DNA of 64,000 nucleotides. It comes from Sorghum bicolor. Lineage: Eukaryota; Streptophyta; Magnoliopsida; Poales; Poaceae. The first letter of the stretch is position 1. The number at the start of each line of letters is the position of its first letter. Under the pieces are notes generated by a model that did no database searches, was not told where the DNA came from, and saw nothing but the letters and a program-made list of their open reading frames with translations. The DNA lies in assembly GCF_000003195.3 (NCBI RefSeq), contig NC_012871.2, positions 20,590,658 through 20,654,657 of the forward strand, in the 5' to 3' direction. Below, piece after piece: positions 9,514 to 21,023 of the stretch. The position numbers and the translations under genes were made by a program.

Positions 9514-10716
9514 TGTTGGATTTATTATGGGTTGGACCCATTTATATATTCAATAAATTAATAAACTCTATAGTGTGTAATTATGGATAATATATATTGT
9601 ACCAAATTGGAAGTCCAAGGGTTGGAGTGGTAGGCTGACGGAATGGGAGTTTCAACTCAATTATGTGGGAGTTTCAACTCATTATCTGCGTTCGATAAGG
9701 GAGTTTCAACTCCGTGTGAAAACCTTTCAGATGCCTGTCTCCTCAGCCGCCAATAGGGGAGTCCCTTCTGCTCCTCTCCTCTCCAGCCATAAGGATAAAT
9801 AGGAGACTCATCTCTTTGGTACAATGAGGGAAGAACACAATCCAGAGACATAATTCCACAGCAACGTAGGCTTCTCCATCTCCTCGATCCGCGCGCACAG
9901 AGAAGGGAGAGGGCAGGTGCCAACAAAGCCCTTGCCGTTCGTGATCCTTGCACGGGGAGGACGGCAATTAGGTTTTTGGGGAGCGTCTACGCGACTGCCC
10001 AACACCGCCACCGTCGATCGACGTCTTCTTCTTCTTCTTCTTCCCGGTGTATCGTCGGGATCGCTTCTTCGTCACGCCAGGAGGAGCATCGCTGCCGTCT
10101 TCACCCTCTTCCTCAACATGACGCTGGAGACAGGACAAGGGTCGGGATCGTCGGGGTATGAACCGTTCATCTTCTCCCTGTTTTACGTCGTCCAGAGTGT
10201 GTTTGTTTCAATAGTTTCTATCTGTTGTTTCATATGCTGTCATAAATATGTTTCATATGGTGTGCTGTTCTGTTTCGTCAGTCTATTGCTGTCTGTTATC
10301 ATTCTGAAGTATACGCCATGTCTGCATGTTTCTGTGATTCAGTTGTATCATTTCATATACTACTATGAACATGTTTCATTTGCTCTGTTGCATCGTTTCG
10401 TAAGATGTCTTATGTCTGTTCCTGCTAGTTATGTCTTCTGCATATTTGTTTCTATCATACAGTCGTTCTGTTTCACATGTTACTGCTTTTGTGTTTCATT
10501 AGTTCTGTTACAATGTTGCATATGCAGTACTATTGATGTCCCATGTTTAAATATTCATTTTATATATATGTTGCACATGTTACCTGTTCACATGTTCATT
10601 GTTGTTATGAACATGTGTCATACCATGCTATCATTTATTAATAATGTTTTATATGTCATCATCATATTTTAATTTACGGAATTAAAATGATATGGAAATT
10701 GCCTATAATTCTAACA
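9514..10716 (+). repeat. Copia 5' LTR
   Basis: The 1203-bp LTR is highly similar along its whole length to 32510-33731, with small indels (for example a copy of GACTTA present only in the 3' copy near 32532). It is rich in TTTCATATG-like and CTGTTTCA motifs in its second half. No primer site is obvious just after 10716. Confidence 0.93.
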
Positions 10717-10812
10717 ATCCAAAAACCTAAATATAATAGGCATTTTTCAGTCAGAGGTTTTGCTGCTACTTTGAAGCCTGATCCTTTTGATGGGAAAAAA
10801 CTTCTTGCTTTC

Positions 10813-12137
10813 TGTTGACGGTCCTTAAGTACCAAATTTAATTATCAAATAAACAAAGAAAAGAATCAAAATGCAACCAACACCCAGACTTAGGGTTTTA
10901 TCTGACAGAATTCCACGAGTTTTGTTGTTTGTCTATTTCTGCAGGGGGGTTATCAGGAAATATAGAGAAAAGACCCACACGTCGGGTTTACATAGAGATA
11001 TTAACGTGTGCGCCAATTTTCTATCATCTAGAAGAGTCCAGAAGCCACGGAAACGAACGGGAGGCCGAGCGGACCCGGGGATAGGGTGCCCGCCCTCCCC
11101 CCTAGGGCGCCCACCCTGCTTTGGCAGCCAATCAGGCTTCGCCTCGCGGATTATGCTCCACTGACCTAAAGGATTAAGGAAAACCGTGCGATTAAGGTTG
11201 GTTTGATCCGACGGCCCACATTCATTTGGAGGGGCTATATAAGCAGGCCCCCTGGCCCCTGGAGGAGACACCTCTGAATCCCTACTCATTATTCATAGAC
11301 AGAGCAAAAGTTAGGGTTTGGAGATGAGAGCTCTTCTCTCTTCTCTAAACTAGAGTAGATCTAGATAGTAGCGAGATGGAGAGCGAGGGAGGATTGGAGG
11401 AGAGGCCGGCCTGTTGGTTCTTCCTCCGGTTGTACTTCGCCATGATCAAGCTCTAATCAAGCTTGCTCATGGGATGACTCTGGTAATCTACTACTATTTC
11501 ATTATGCAATTACTATCCATGTATGTTCTAGTTCACAACTCTTTTGAGTACTTTAATCTATAGGACGCTATAGGTGAGAGTTGTAGTATAGGTGTAAGCG
11601 TGGTGCTTAGGCCTAGATTACTTGTGGATGTCCCCTGTTAGTCGGATCGCGTGGTAGGCCGCGTAGGTGACAGCTACGTAGTCCTTTGTAGTCCACCTCC
11701 CTTTAGCAGGACTGGTAGGAGTCCTCGACCTTAGGTATAAGCATCCTCTGTGTTGTTTTATACTTATGGTACGCCACAGACAGACATACCCCTTTGAAGT
11801 AGAGAAACCCTAGTTATCCTCTCTATTCTCCTATTATCACCCATATATTAGATTGCTCTACTCTATATTCCCCCATTATCATTTTACCTTTAATATTGTT
11901 CTTACTCAATTCTACCATCTTTCCTATTTACACCTACCTATCTATCTTGGTTAAGTTAGAGCGTAGTTGGTTCTTCCGTTTCCCTGTGGATACGATAAAA
12001 CCTTTAACCGCGTAAAAGCTACAACGGTATCCGTGCGCTTGCGGATTTATCTGTGTGTGTATAAATACTGTAGTACACTCTAGTGCCATGCTGGGGATGA
12101 CAACCTAGTATTCAAGTGGTGTTAGCAAGTGTCAACA
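10813..12137 (+). repeat. Element A 5' LTR
   Basis: 1325 bp. TATATAAG at 11236-11243 is the likely promoter. GC-rich GGGCGCCC-type units lie near 11085-11115 (two copies here). A U5 hairpin ATCCGTGCGCTTGCGGAT lies at 12029-12046 with a perfect 5-bp stem. Confidence 0.93.
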
Positions 12138-12144
12138 AGCTTTT

Positions 12145-12161
12145 TGGCGCCGTTGCCAGGG
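12145..12161 (+). other. Element A primer binding site
   Basis: TGGCGCCGTTGCCAGGG begins 7 bases after the LTR end and is complementary to the 3' end of plant tRNA-Asp except for one base near its end. Confidence 0.8.
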
Positions 12162-12283
12162 AGACGGTTGCTGAGTTGACTACGAACTAGCTTAATCATT
12201 TTTCTATATATATATATCCTTTTATCCTTTGTCTCATCTCTACTATTCTTTCTTCTTATCTAATCCTTGATCTCTGGTCTATC

Positions 12284-13566
12284 ATGAAGGCAAACATGTC
12301 TATCTATCAGTTTAATAGACTTATGGGCACACATCTCGAACCACCAAAATCTTCAAAGCCTATCCTGACATCTAGGTTTGAGATAAGCCCGGAATACATA
12401 GAATTTCTGCAAAAACAACCTTTCTCAGGAGAAGGTGAGGAAAACCCATACACACACCTAAGAGAGTTTTATCGAGTCTGTGACCTCCTTCACATTGAAG
12501 GCATGTCCAATGAGACCCTTAAATGGAAGCTCTTTCCATTCTCTTTAACGGGAAAAGCTAGACATTGGTATAAACTCAACATAAGAAGTGCTCATGGAGA
12601 TTGGAAGGAGCTATACAATAGTTTTCTTTTTAAATATTTTCTGATCTCCAAAGTGGCGGATCTTCGGATCGAGATTCTTTCTTTTAGACAACTAGAAGAA
12701 GAATCTCTTGGCGAATCATGGGACCGCTTTATTGACCTTACTCTCACTAGCCCAAATCTTTCTATTCTAGAAGAAGTTCTTCTAATTCACTTTTTAAGGG
12801 CCTTAGTAGGGAAAATAAGCAAACCCTTAATGCAGCCTCTGGAGGATCCTTCCACCGCCTGTCCGCTAGTGATGCTTGGAATTTGATTGATTTAATGAGC
12901 GGAAAGTCTCCTAGCATTTATATCCCTGAGAAAGAGAAAGAATCAGTTCCTAGACAAGAAGAGGAAGTTACGATAGCCAAATTACAACCACTTCAATCTC
13001 AAACTTTAGCTATCGATCCTAAACCATCAATACCCCAAAATTATCCAAGGGAGGAAGGAATTCCGACCTTAAATCTTTCAGATGCTGATGGTTTAGACTT
13101 CAGGTTCCATAAGAGACCTTCAAGCAGGGATAATTCAAATCCTTGCAATAATGGTTCTCTTAGAGAATGTTCTGGTTCCTGTTCTGAAGAAGTCGAGGAT
13201 GACATATCAAGTGAAGGAGAGCTAAACCATATAGAAGATTCTATCTGCTCCCCTTCCATGTTCACAAATTCTAAATCCATCCTTGACCTTAGAGACCCCT
13301 CTTATCCCTCTCCTTCTCAGTCTCATGATGATCCTAGCAATCCATCAAGACAATCAAACCATAGAAGTCATAAAGACCATGAGGATGACATGTCAAGTAA
13401 TGTCATAGAAGGAGAGCTAAGCCATATAGAAAATTCTAACACCTCCCCTTTCCTGATCACAAGTTCTAAATGGCTGGAATGTGTAGAATGGATGGACAAG
13501 GAAGAAGCCTTAATGGATCCTGACCTTGGCTCAATTTCAGATGTTGAGTCTTTTAACTCCCCTTGA
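12284..13566 (+). pseudogene. Element A gag, frameshifted
   Basis: From ATG 12284 the frame gives a retrotransposon gag core with KQPFSGEGEENPYTHLREF, then LKWKLFPFSLTGKARHWY and a helix with LGESWDRFIDL, the signature block of gypsy gag. Near 12850 the frame shifts: the first frame stops at 12886 while the natural continuation (DAWNLIDLMSGKS) runs in another frame to 13566. The second part is acidic and serine-rich and contains a repeated motif, once as DDISSEGELNHIEDS (about 13201) and again as DDMSSNVIEGELSHIENS (about 13388). There is no zinc knuckle or protease. Element B gag is its closest relative here. Confidence 0.85.
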
Positions 13567-16500
13567 ATATGAGATTCATCCATCTATAGAAGAGGACATA
13601 GATGGGACCAATCCATTAGAAACTCTAAACATTCAGATTAGAGACGAAGATAACATTAATGAGCATGAAATTTATTTCATAGCCACTTCGTTTACTGCAT
13701 GCTCATATGAAACATCTTCTCAATCTATTGGTCTCTCCAACATCACCACATTTGAGATCTCCAACCCCCTCTTCCTTTCTATTTACAAAAACTTTAAAAG
13801 GGCGGTTGTCGATGCATATGTCTATAATAAATATTGCAGATCTCGTTGAGCTAATCTTGATATACAAAGGTTGGCGTCGGAGGGGAAACCACTTCGCCAA
13901 CATAAATTGATGGTTTCCCAAGGACAAGCTTAGTGTCCTAAAATAAGCACTGATCAGATCGTAACATGAGCTTTTAATTATTTGCAACATTACCTTGTGT
14001 ATTGAGCATATAAGGATAATTGTAAATATATTCCTTCGGGTATTCTTGTCACTAACCTTTCCAGGATTTGAGCAAGAAGATCGGATGAATGACAAGCACA
14101 AGGTATGTCCAACCAATCATCATACAACATTGAATTAAATTCATCCAAACTTGAATTTTACAAAATTCAAGCTTGGGGGAGTACTTTACATAAAAACATC
14201 CTTTGCCATGTTGCTATGTTGGTTGTCTCTACCTTTGAGACATGCTCAATTTGTTAAATACTAATCACACTACTTCATCTCTACTTGAGTAGATCTCTAT
14301 AAATGCTCTCATGCTACCTTTATTTGCTTTAGTATATGTCTAGGTTTGGAGTAGTTTCATTTATCTCTTAAATAAGCATGGTGCTTAGTTTAGGAATGAT
14401 GATCTTACTTCCAAGGGATTTTAAATTAAGCATGGTGCTTAGGTTAAAATGCCCTCCTAAATCAAATTAGACATGGTGTCTAGGTTGATTTTTGAGCCGA
14501 TAGTATGCTATAGTAGATATTGTATATTTTGTTGGACTAACCCCTGCAGGAAAACTTTCAATATCGACTTGGGAGATCCTGAGATAAACTCACATTGGAG
14601 ACAAAGAGAGAGACACATGAAGTTTAACAATTTACACAAGGAAGACATAGCTCGTAAGAGATGATCCATGGAGGGTGCCATAAACACGATGCACAACCGC
14701 TAAGAAAGGAAAGCTTCCACAAGGTGATACTGTACCATCACTCTTCAAGTAAGGTAACATCTTGAGGTACTTGACTATCATTTTTATAAGCTTCTCCTTG
14801 GTTCTGGTGTTCACATGAATAAAAGAGACAAATATGTATGATTTACAACTCTAGATTAACCAACCCAATCGATTCAACATGTTTAGTCCTTCCACCTTTG
14901 TGATCCTACACTCCTAATCATATGAGCTAAAATGTTGCACACTCAATCTTTGGAAGATATATAAAGAAAAACATAAATATAGATAGATTATCTTTCCATT
15001 AGGTTGAGAGATGTGATCTGACAAATGTTTTAAATGCTACACTCATGATCTTATTATCCATCAACTTTGTCTTGCTCACTATGCTTAAGGTTAGAGAAGA
15101 ACAAATACACTTTTGGTTCTGTTGGTGTTTTCCACCAACAGAGCCCATGCACTTGATCTCTGCCTTGTCTCTATGAGCAGGTACACTTCGAGCAAAACAT
15201 GGAGGAGTTTTACAACTCCCAGACTCCACCAAGTGAAGGACCTGGATCTACGAGCACAAACACACTGAGCAGGCTGCTGCCAACACCGCACTTCGAACTG
15301 CTGGGCAAACGAAGAACATGGGTGACACTGTATCAAGAGGTGCAGACGTCAAGGTCCACACCTGAATCAAATGACGCACCTAAAGAATGAACACGGTGAG
15401 AAGTCTTGTTCAGAAGACTTAAAACATTGAACCCTCGCCGAGAGTTAAAATCGGTAGTTATCCATATTTATCCTTTCTGCATTCCCTTTTTCCTTAAATT
15501 ATTTACTTTTCTTAAATAGCTTGTTAGTTAATCATGCTATCTTGAAAAGAAATTAAAAGTGTTAAAAACAGTAGCCCATGTGAGTATGCTCGTGGCATAA
15601 AACCCATAAGTACATTCACTGTGGTGGCGTAAAAATAAAAATATTCCTGTCCTATAAAAATGAAAATATAAAAATAAATTTATAATCCTACCAAAGAGAG
15701 TAATATTTATTAGATGAAGCTCAACATGATAACGGGTAAGAGATTTTATGCTAACACTTAACCAGTTCCACAAAGCTTTGTTGTCTATTTGAGCTCCACA
15801 GAATTCAAGGATCAAAGAAGACTAGCAGACGGAGGACATCCTAACCGCTGTTAGGGTGCTGCCGACATTCAAAGACACCTCCGCCACCTGCTAGCTACAT
15901 CAGAAGAAATTACGTCAAAATCCAGCTTGGGGGAGAGCACCCCCATTTATCCAGCTAAGTGTTTCTATCTACGTTTATACTTATACTTTGTTAAAATAAT
16001 AAAAAGATGCATAATCATAAAAACCCAAATAAATATTTTATGCTTATATATATATATCTTTGCTTAGTTTGCTAAATAAATAAATACATAAAGTTTGCTA
16101 TGAACCCTCATGATAAGCTCGCACATGGAAATGATGAATAGTTGCTCTGCCATGACTAGTTCTCAAAATTGAAATCTCTCTCAAGTTTAGGCATGACTGT
16201 TATGAATTAAGATTTGCTCTAAACCTGAACTTGTGGGAAGAGTACTTGATCTAAAGTCTAAGTCGTTAGCGGATACGATATGGGAAGGTTGAGCTGTTGT
16301 TTATCTGTTCCTAGAGATGCTAGAATTCTGGAGAATTTTATCTTTAAAAATCTTTAAAATATTGCATGATGAGTTCCTGTATGATGAGAGTTTAAAATCC
16401 TACCACAGCCATATATACATGCTTATTAGACTATGAACCATACATTTACTTTTTACTGCTTATGAGCATTGAGTGTGGTCAAGCTGTGTAGACCCTTAGG

Positions 16501-17585
16501 AGCTTGTCATGCGGTTAAAATCAAGATTCACTTGCACGTTCACTTATACATGCTACTTCTACTCCGGAAGTACGCATCCACATACATCCACTTAATTCCA
16601 TCTCCAGATTCACCTAAAATTATTCTACTCCTATCTGGGAGAGAGTAGCCAAAAGCATTATCCCATTCCTGTTTTTCTCTGTGAAATAAATGCTCGAGAT
16701 ATTTTGGTTACTACCACTTGCTATATTATTCCAATGGGATGAGTGCTCTGAAAAAAATGTGAATATGAGGAAATAAAAAGGGGCAAGTGCCCGAAACCTC
16801 AAAGAAAAGAAAAAGTGAGACGAGAGGTAAAAATGGACAAGTGTCCGACAGTAGAATTAGGGGTACAAGATACCCACCTGAGAGAAAAGAAAAATAAAAT
16901 ATAGAGCATCTCATTCACCTCAAAAGCCTCAAGTGCAAGGAAGGTATGTACCCCATCAAAAGAGCAAAAGTAGAATTAGACTTTCACCATTATTTTCACC
17001 ATTATCACCATTCATTTGCCACACATGCACATCTTGATTTGACTTATTGACTTGTTCTTCTGAATCCATGGTTTGACTATGCAATAAATGTCTTGTAAGT
17101 ATGTATTAGCTGTCTCCAACCTATGAGCTCTAGATATCAAAACCTTATTAGAGTAGGGTAAGAGAGAAGGCAATGTCACTATGCCTCATACTAAAAATAC
17201 CACATACTTTGAGAGAAGGCATACACCATTACTGCCTTGGTAAGGATCCAGAAATACCACAAAAGAGAGATTAGAGAGAGTCATACAAGGAATCTCTGAG
17301 TTTTATTTGAAAATCTGCAGAAAACTCCAGAGCTATAGTTGATCAAGAACAAGAGACATGGCGCTTGACTTGACCGTTCTATCCTTTAACTACTCAAGAC
17401 ACAAGTGACGGTTTCAAGCCCCAGGGTGGAAGGTAAAATGAGTAATTTTTAAGTCTTAATAGCTGGCTCTAACCAGAGATGAGATCTTGTTTGAACGCAT
17501 GTGTACCTTTAAGGCATGAAACCACTGCAGAAACTCTTGAGTCCATCCTTGCTCAGGGACAAGCAAGAGGTAAGCTTGGGGGAGT
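13567..17585 (+). other. Element A internal noncoding region with repeated polypurine tracts and hairpins
   Basis: No domain-bearing ORF is visible. Polypurine tract-like AAGCTTGGGGGAG occurs at 14169-14181, a variant CAGCTTGGGGGAG at 15923-15935, and the terminal one at 17573-17584. The middle copy runs into the palindrome GGGGGAGAGCACCCCC. The stretch from about 15430 to 17585 is colinear with the reverse complement of 45933-48050 in element C. Three small hairpins at 16781-16875 are listed separately. Confidence 0.75.
16781..16875 (+). other. Conserved three-hairpin block, element A copy
   Basis: Hairpin 1 GGGCAAGTGCCC (16781-16792), hairpin 2 GGACAAGTGTCC (16835-16846) and hairpin 3 GGGTACAAGATACCC (16861-16875). 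As RNA, the first two have 4-bp stems with an AAGU loop and the third a 5-bp stem with a CAAGA loop. Gaps are 42 and 14 bases. The same order occurs in elements B and C. Confidence 0.75.
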
Positions 17586-18888
17586 TGTTGACGGTCCTTA
17601 AGTACCAAATTTAATTATCAAATAAACTAATAAAAGGATCTAAATGCAACAAACACCCAGACTTAGGGTTTTATATGATAGAATTCCACGAGTTTTGTTG
17701 TTTGTCTATTTCTGCAGGGGGGTTATCAGGAAATATGGAGAAAAGGCCCACACGTCAGGTTTACATAGAGATAATAACGTGTGCGCCAATTTTCTATCAT
17801 CTAGAAGAGTCCAGAAGCCACGAGAATGAACGGGAGGCCGAGCGGGCCCGGGGACAGGGCGCCCGCCCTACTTTGGCAGCCAATCAGGCTCCGCCTCGCG
17901 GATTATGCTCTACTGACCTAAAGTTTTAAGGAAAACCATGCGATTAAGGTTGGTTTGATCCGACGGCCCACATTCATTTGGAGGGGCTATATAAGCAGGC
18001 CCCTTGGCTCCTGGAGGAGACACCTCTGAATCCCTACTCATTATTCATAGACAGAGCAAAAGCTAGGGTTTGGAGATGAGAGCTCTTCTCTCTTCTCTAA
18101 ACTAGAGTAGATCTAGATAGTAGCGAGATGGAGAGCGAGGGAGGATTGGAGGAGAGGCCGGCTTGTCGGTTCTTCCTCCGATTATACTTCGCCATGATCA
18201 AGCTCTAATCAAGCTTGCTCATGGGATGACTCTGGTAATCTACTTCTATTTCATTATGCAATTACTGTCCATGTATGTTCTGGTTCACAACTCTTTTGAG
18301 TACTTTAATCTATAGGACGCTATAGGTGAGATTTGTAGTATAGGTGTAAGCGTGGTGCTTAGACCTAGATTACTTGTGGATATCCCCTGTTAGCCGCATC
18401 GCGTGGTAGGCCGCGTAGGTGACAGCTACGTATTCCTCTGTAGTCCACCTCCCGTTAGCAGGACTGGTAGAGTCCTCGACCTTAGGTATAAGCATCCTCT
18501 GTGTTGTTTTATACTTATGGTACGCCACAGACAGACATACCCCTTTGAAGTAAAGAAACCCTAGTTATCCTCTCTATTCTCCTATTATCGCCCATATATC
18601 AGATTGCTCTACTCTATATTCCCCCATTACCATTTTACCTTTAATATTGTTCTTATTCAATTCTACCATCTTTCCTATTTACACCTACCTATCTATCTTG
18701 GTTAAGTTAGAGCGTAGTTGGTTCTCCCGTTTCCCTATGGATACGATAAAACCTTTAACCGGGTAAAAGCTACAACGGTATCCGTGCGCTTGCAGATTTA
18801 TATGTGTGCATAGAAATACCAAAGTACATTATAGTGCCATGCTGGGGATGACAACCTAGTATTCAAGTAGTGTTAGCAAGTGTCAACA
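17586..18888 (+). repeat. Element A 3' LTR
   Basis: 1303 bp. It lacks one of the two GC-rich GGGCGCCC-type units present in the 5' LTR (compare about 17855-17870 with 11085-11115). The U5 hairpin at 18780-18797 has one stem base changed (CAG in place of CGG). Confidence 0.93.
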
Positions 18889-19722
18889 CTTTGGAAAGCT
18901 AAGATGGAACTGTGGCTAACTGCAATGACATGTTATCATGCCGCTGAGGGCAAACCTGCTAACTTACCTCGTGTGGATGAGGCAAAGTTTAAGGTTGATG
19001 ACAACCTCTTTTGAGGTGAAGTGATTAGCGCACTTGATACTAAGTTCCAGAAAAGCTATATCATCCATCCAACAGGGAAAGAGCTGTGGGATGCACTTGT
19101 GGGAAAGTTTAGAGTTATTGATGATGCTGGTAGTGAGCTGTATCTCATGGAGCAGCTGTTTGACTACCAGATGGTTGAGAACCGATCTGTAGTGGAATAG
19201 GCTCATGAGATTCAGGCACTAACTAAGGAACTTGAACTGTTCCCTTGTCTTTTGTCTGACAAGTTTGTGGCTGGCGGTATTATCGCCAAGTTGCCACCTT
19301 CTTGGAAGGACTTTGGCACCTCTCTCAAACACAAGAGGCAAGAGTTCATTGGCACTCTAGATGTTGAGGAGAGAGCTAGAGCAAAGGACAATGGGAAAGG
19401 TGTTGAGACCTCATCTGCCAATGTGGTGCAGAAGAAAACTCACAAGTGGAACAAGAAGAAGAACCAAAAAAAGAAGGAGAACACTCCTAAACCCGTTCAA
19501 ACCACACAGTTCAAGAAACAAAATAACAACAACAAGAAGAAAAAAGGTGGCTGCTTTGTGTGTGGCAGTGAGGATCATTGGGCAAGTGAGTGCCCTGATC
19601 GTAAGTTCAAACAGGAGAAGAAAGTTGTAAACATGGTTACTACTGAAACTGGAGATGGAACATCTGGGTATGGTAATTCTTTACCATTTGTTCTTTCAGT
19701 TTGTAATTCACTTGAGTGGTGA
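18889..19722 (+). pseudogene. Copia gag (with a 5' piece at 10756-10812), disrupted
   Basis: The 5' piece at 10756 reads PDPFDGKK, the usual opening of copia gag, and the rest resumes after element A with WKAKMELWLTAMTCYHAAEG. A retroviral-type zinc knuckle, CFVCGSEDHWASEC (C-x2-C-x4-H-x4-C), lies at 19552-19593 after a lysine/asparagine-rich linker. In-frame stops occur near 19018, at 19198-19200 and at 19720-19722, and the insertion of A also leaves the two halves out of register by one base. Gag would package the element RNA in cytoplasmic virus-like particles. It is clearly inactive here. Confidence 0.88.
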
Positions 19723-19819
19723 ATGGACAGTGGTGCATATATCCATGTATGTGCTGATGTCTCTTTGTTTGCCACTTACCAGGTCGGGAGGTCTGGCGCC
19801 TTGCTGATGGGTAATGGGT

Positions 19820-21023
19820 TGTTGATATTTGGGAACGCAATAAGGAATTGATCCGCAAGCGCACGGATATAGGTGAGCACTTCACCCGGGAGGTTATCCA
19901 GAGTATCGTATTTATTTTTTTACCACTAGGAGAAAGAGTGCATCTGACTAACCTGGTCTATTACTACTAACCTTTACGCTACAAAGAATGTTTCTCGATG
20001 TGAGTGATAAATAGAGAAGACTACAACCGTAATCTCTTTCTAACCTTGGTAAGGATGATCTACTGTTCTATTGGAGAAGCTTACGGAATCTAGACACCAT
20101 AGAGGATGTTCAACCCGCACCAATAAACCCTATCCTTCCTGCTAACGAGATATGGTCTGCAAAGGTAACTCGGAAATATCACGTTCCTCGCTACTACCAC
20201 GGTCCAGCTAGTCAGGGGATATCTATGAGTATCCTAGCCCAAACACCACGTCTACGCTAGAGATGATTACTCTAAACTCTACGCGAAGAGATTAAAGTAA
20301 ACTCCTAAACCAAAGAACAATAAAACAAGAACTTACTAGAATTTAGAAGTCGAAATACTGAAGAATCCTAGGAGCAAGCTTCGGGTTAGGAGAGCTTGAT
20401 CCCGTAGGTACAACCTCGGAGTAGACACCGACAGGCCGGGCTTCCTCTGATCTACACCTCCACTCTATCTCTCTCAATCTAGTAGAAACTAGAAGATCTA
20501 ATTCTACTCACATTGGATGCTAAGCCCTAAGTCTATTTAGAGGAGAGGTATTCCTTCGAGGGCTCCTCTCAACTCTATGATGAACTTGTCTCCTCCAGGG
20601 GCCAGGGGGTCTGCTTATATAGTCCCCTCAGGTGAACGTGGACCGTCGGATCAAACCGACATTGATTGAACGATTATCCTTGATCCTTTAGGTCGGTGGA
20701 GCTTGATCCGCGAAGAGAGTCCTGATTGGACTCCAGAGGGGGGCGGGCGCCCTGGGCCAGGCCCCGCTCGACCTCCGCTTCGTTCTCGTGGCTTCTGGAG
20801 TCTTCTAGATGGTAGAAAATTGCGCGGTGCGTTAATATCTCTATGTAATCCCGACATGTGGGCCTTTCTTCCTTATTTCCTGATAAACCCCCTGCAGAAA
20901 TAGATAAACAACAAAACTCGTGGAATTTTGTCAGATCAAACCCTAATTCTAGGTGTTGTTTGCATATTGGTCCTTTCTCTTGTTTATTTGATAATTAAAA
21001 TTGATACTTAAGAACCGTCAACA
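19820..21023 (-). repeat. Element B 3' LTR
   Basis: 1204 bp. It is a close copy of 27841-29063 but lacks one GGGCGGGCGCCCTGG-type unit (near 20745). The U5 hairpin is at 19851-19868; read on the minus strand it is ATCCGTGCGCTTGCGGAT. Confidence 0.95.

Larger units (their letters stand above)
10813..18888 (+). mobile_element. Gypsy-type LTR element A, gag only, non-autonomous
   Basis: LTRs 10813-12137 and 17586-18888 start TGTTGACGG and end GTGTCAACA. The flanks are CTTTC and CTTTG, a 5-bp duplication with one change, inside copia gag. The primer site after the 5' LTR reads TGGCGCCGTTGCC, matching the tRNA-Asp-type primer of plant Athila/Tat elements. The only recognisable protein is gag (12284 onward); no protease, RT or integrase motif is visible in the remaining 4 kb. 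The polypurine tract AAGCTTGGGGGAG ends at 17584. LTR U3 sequences, hairpins and the 3' noncoding block are shared with elements B and C, so A is probably moved by an autonomous relative such as B. Confidence 0.9.

Noticed and set aside
9917..10672. A 251-codon frame in the copia 5' LTR, partly repeated at 33130-33624
   Set aside because: It lies inside the LTR, is made of Val/Ser/Cys/Phe-rich low-complexity codons from TTTCATATG-like repeats, differs in length between the two LTRs, and has no domain.
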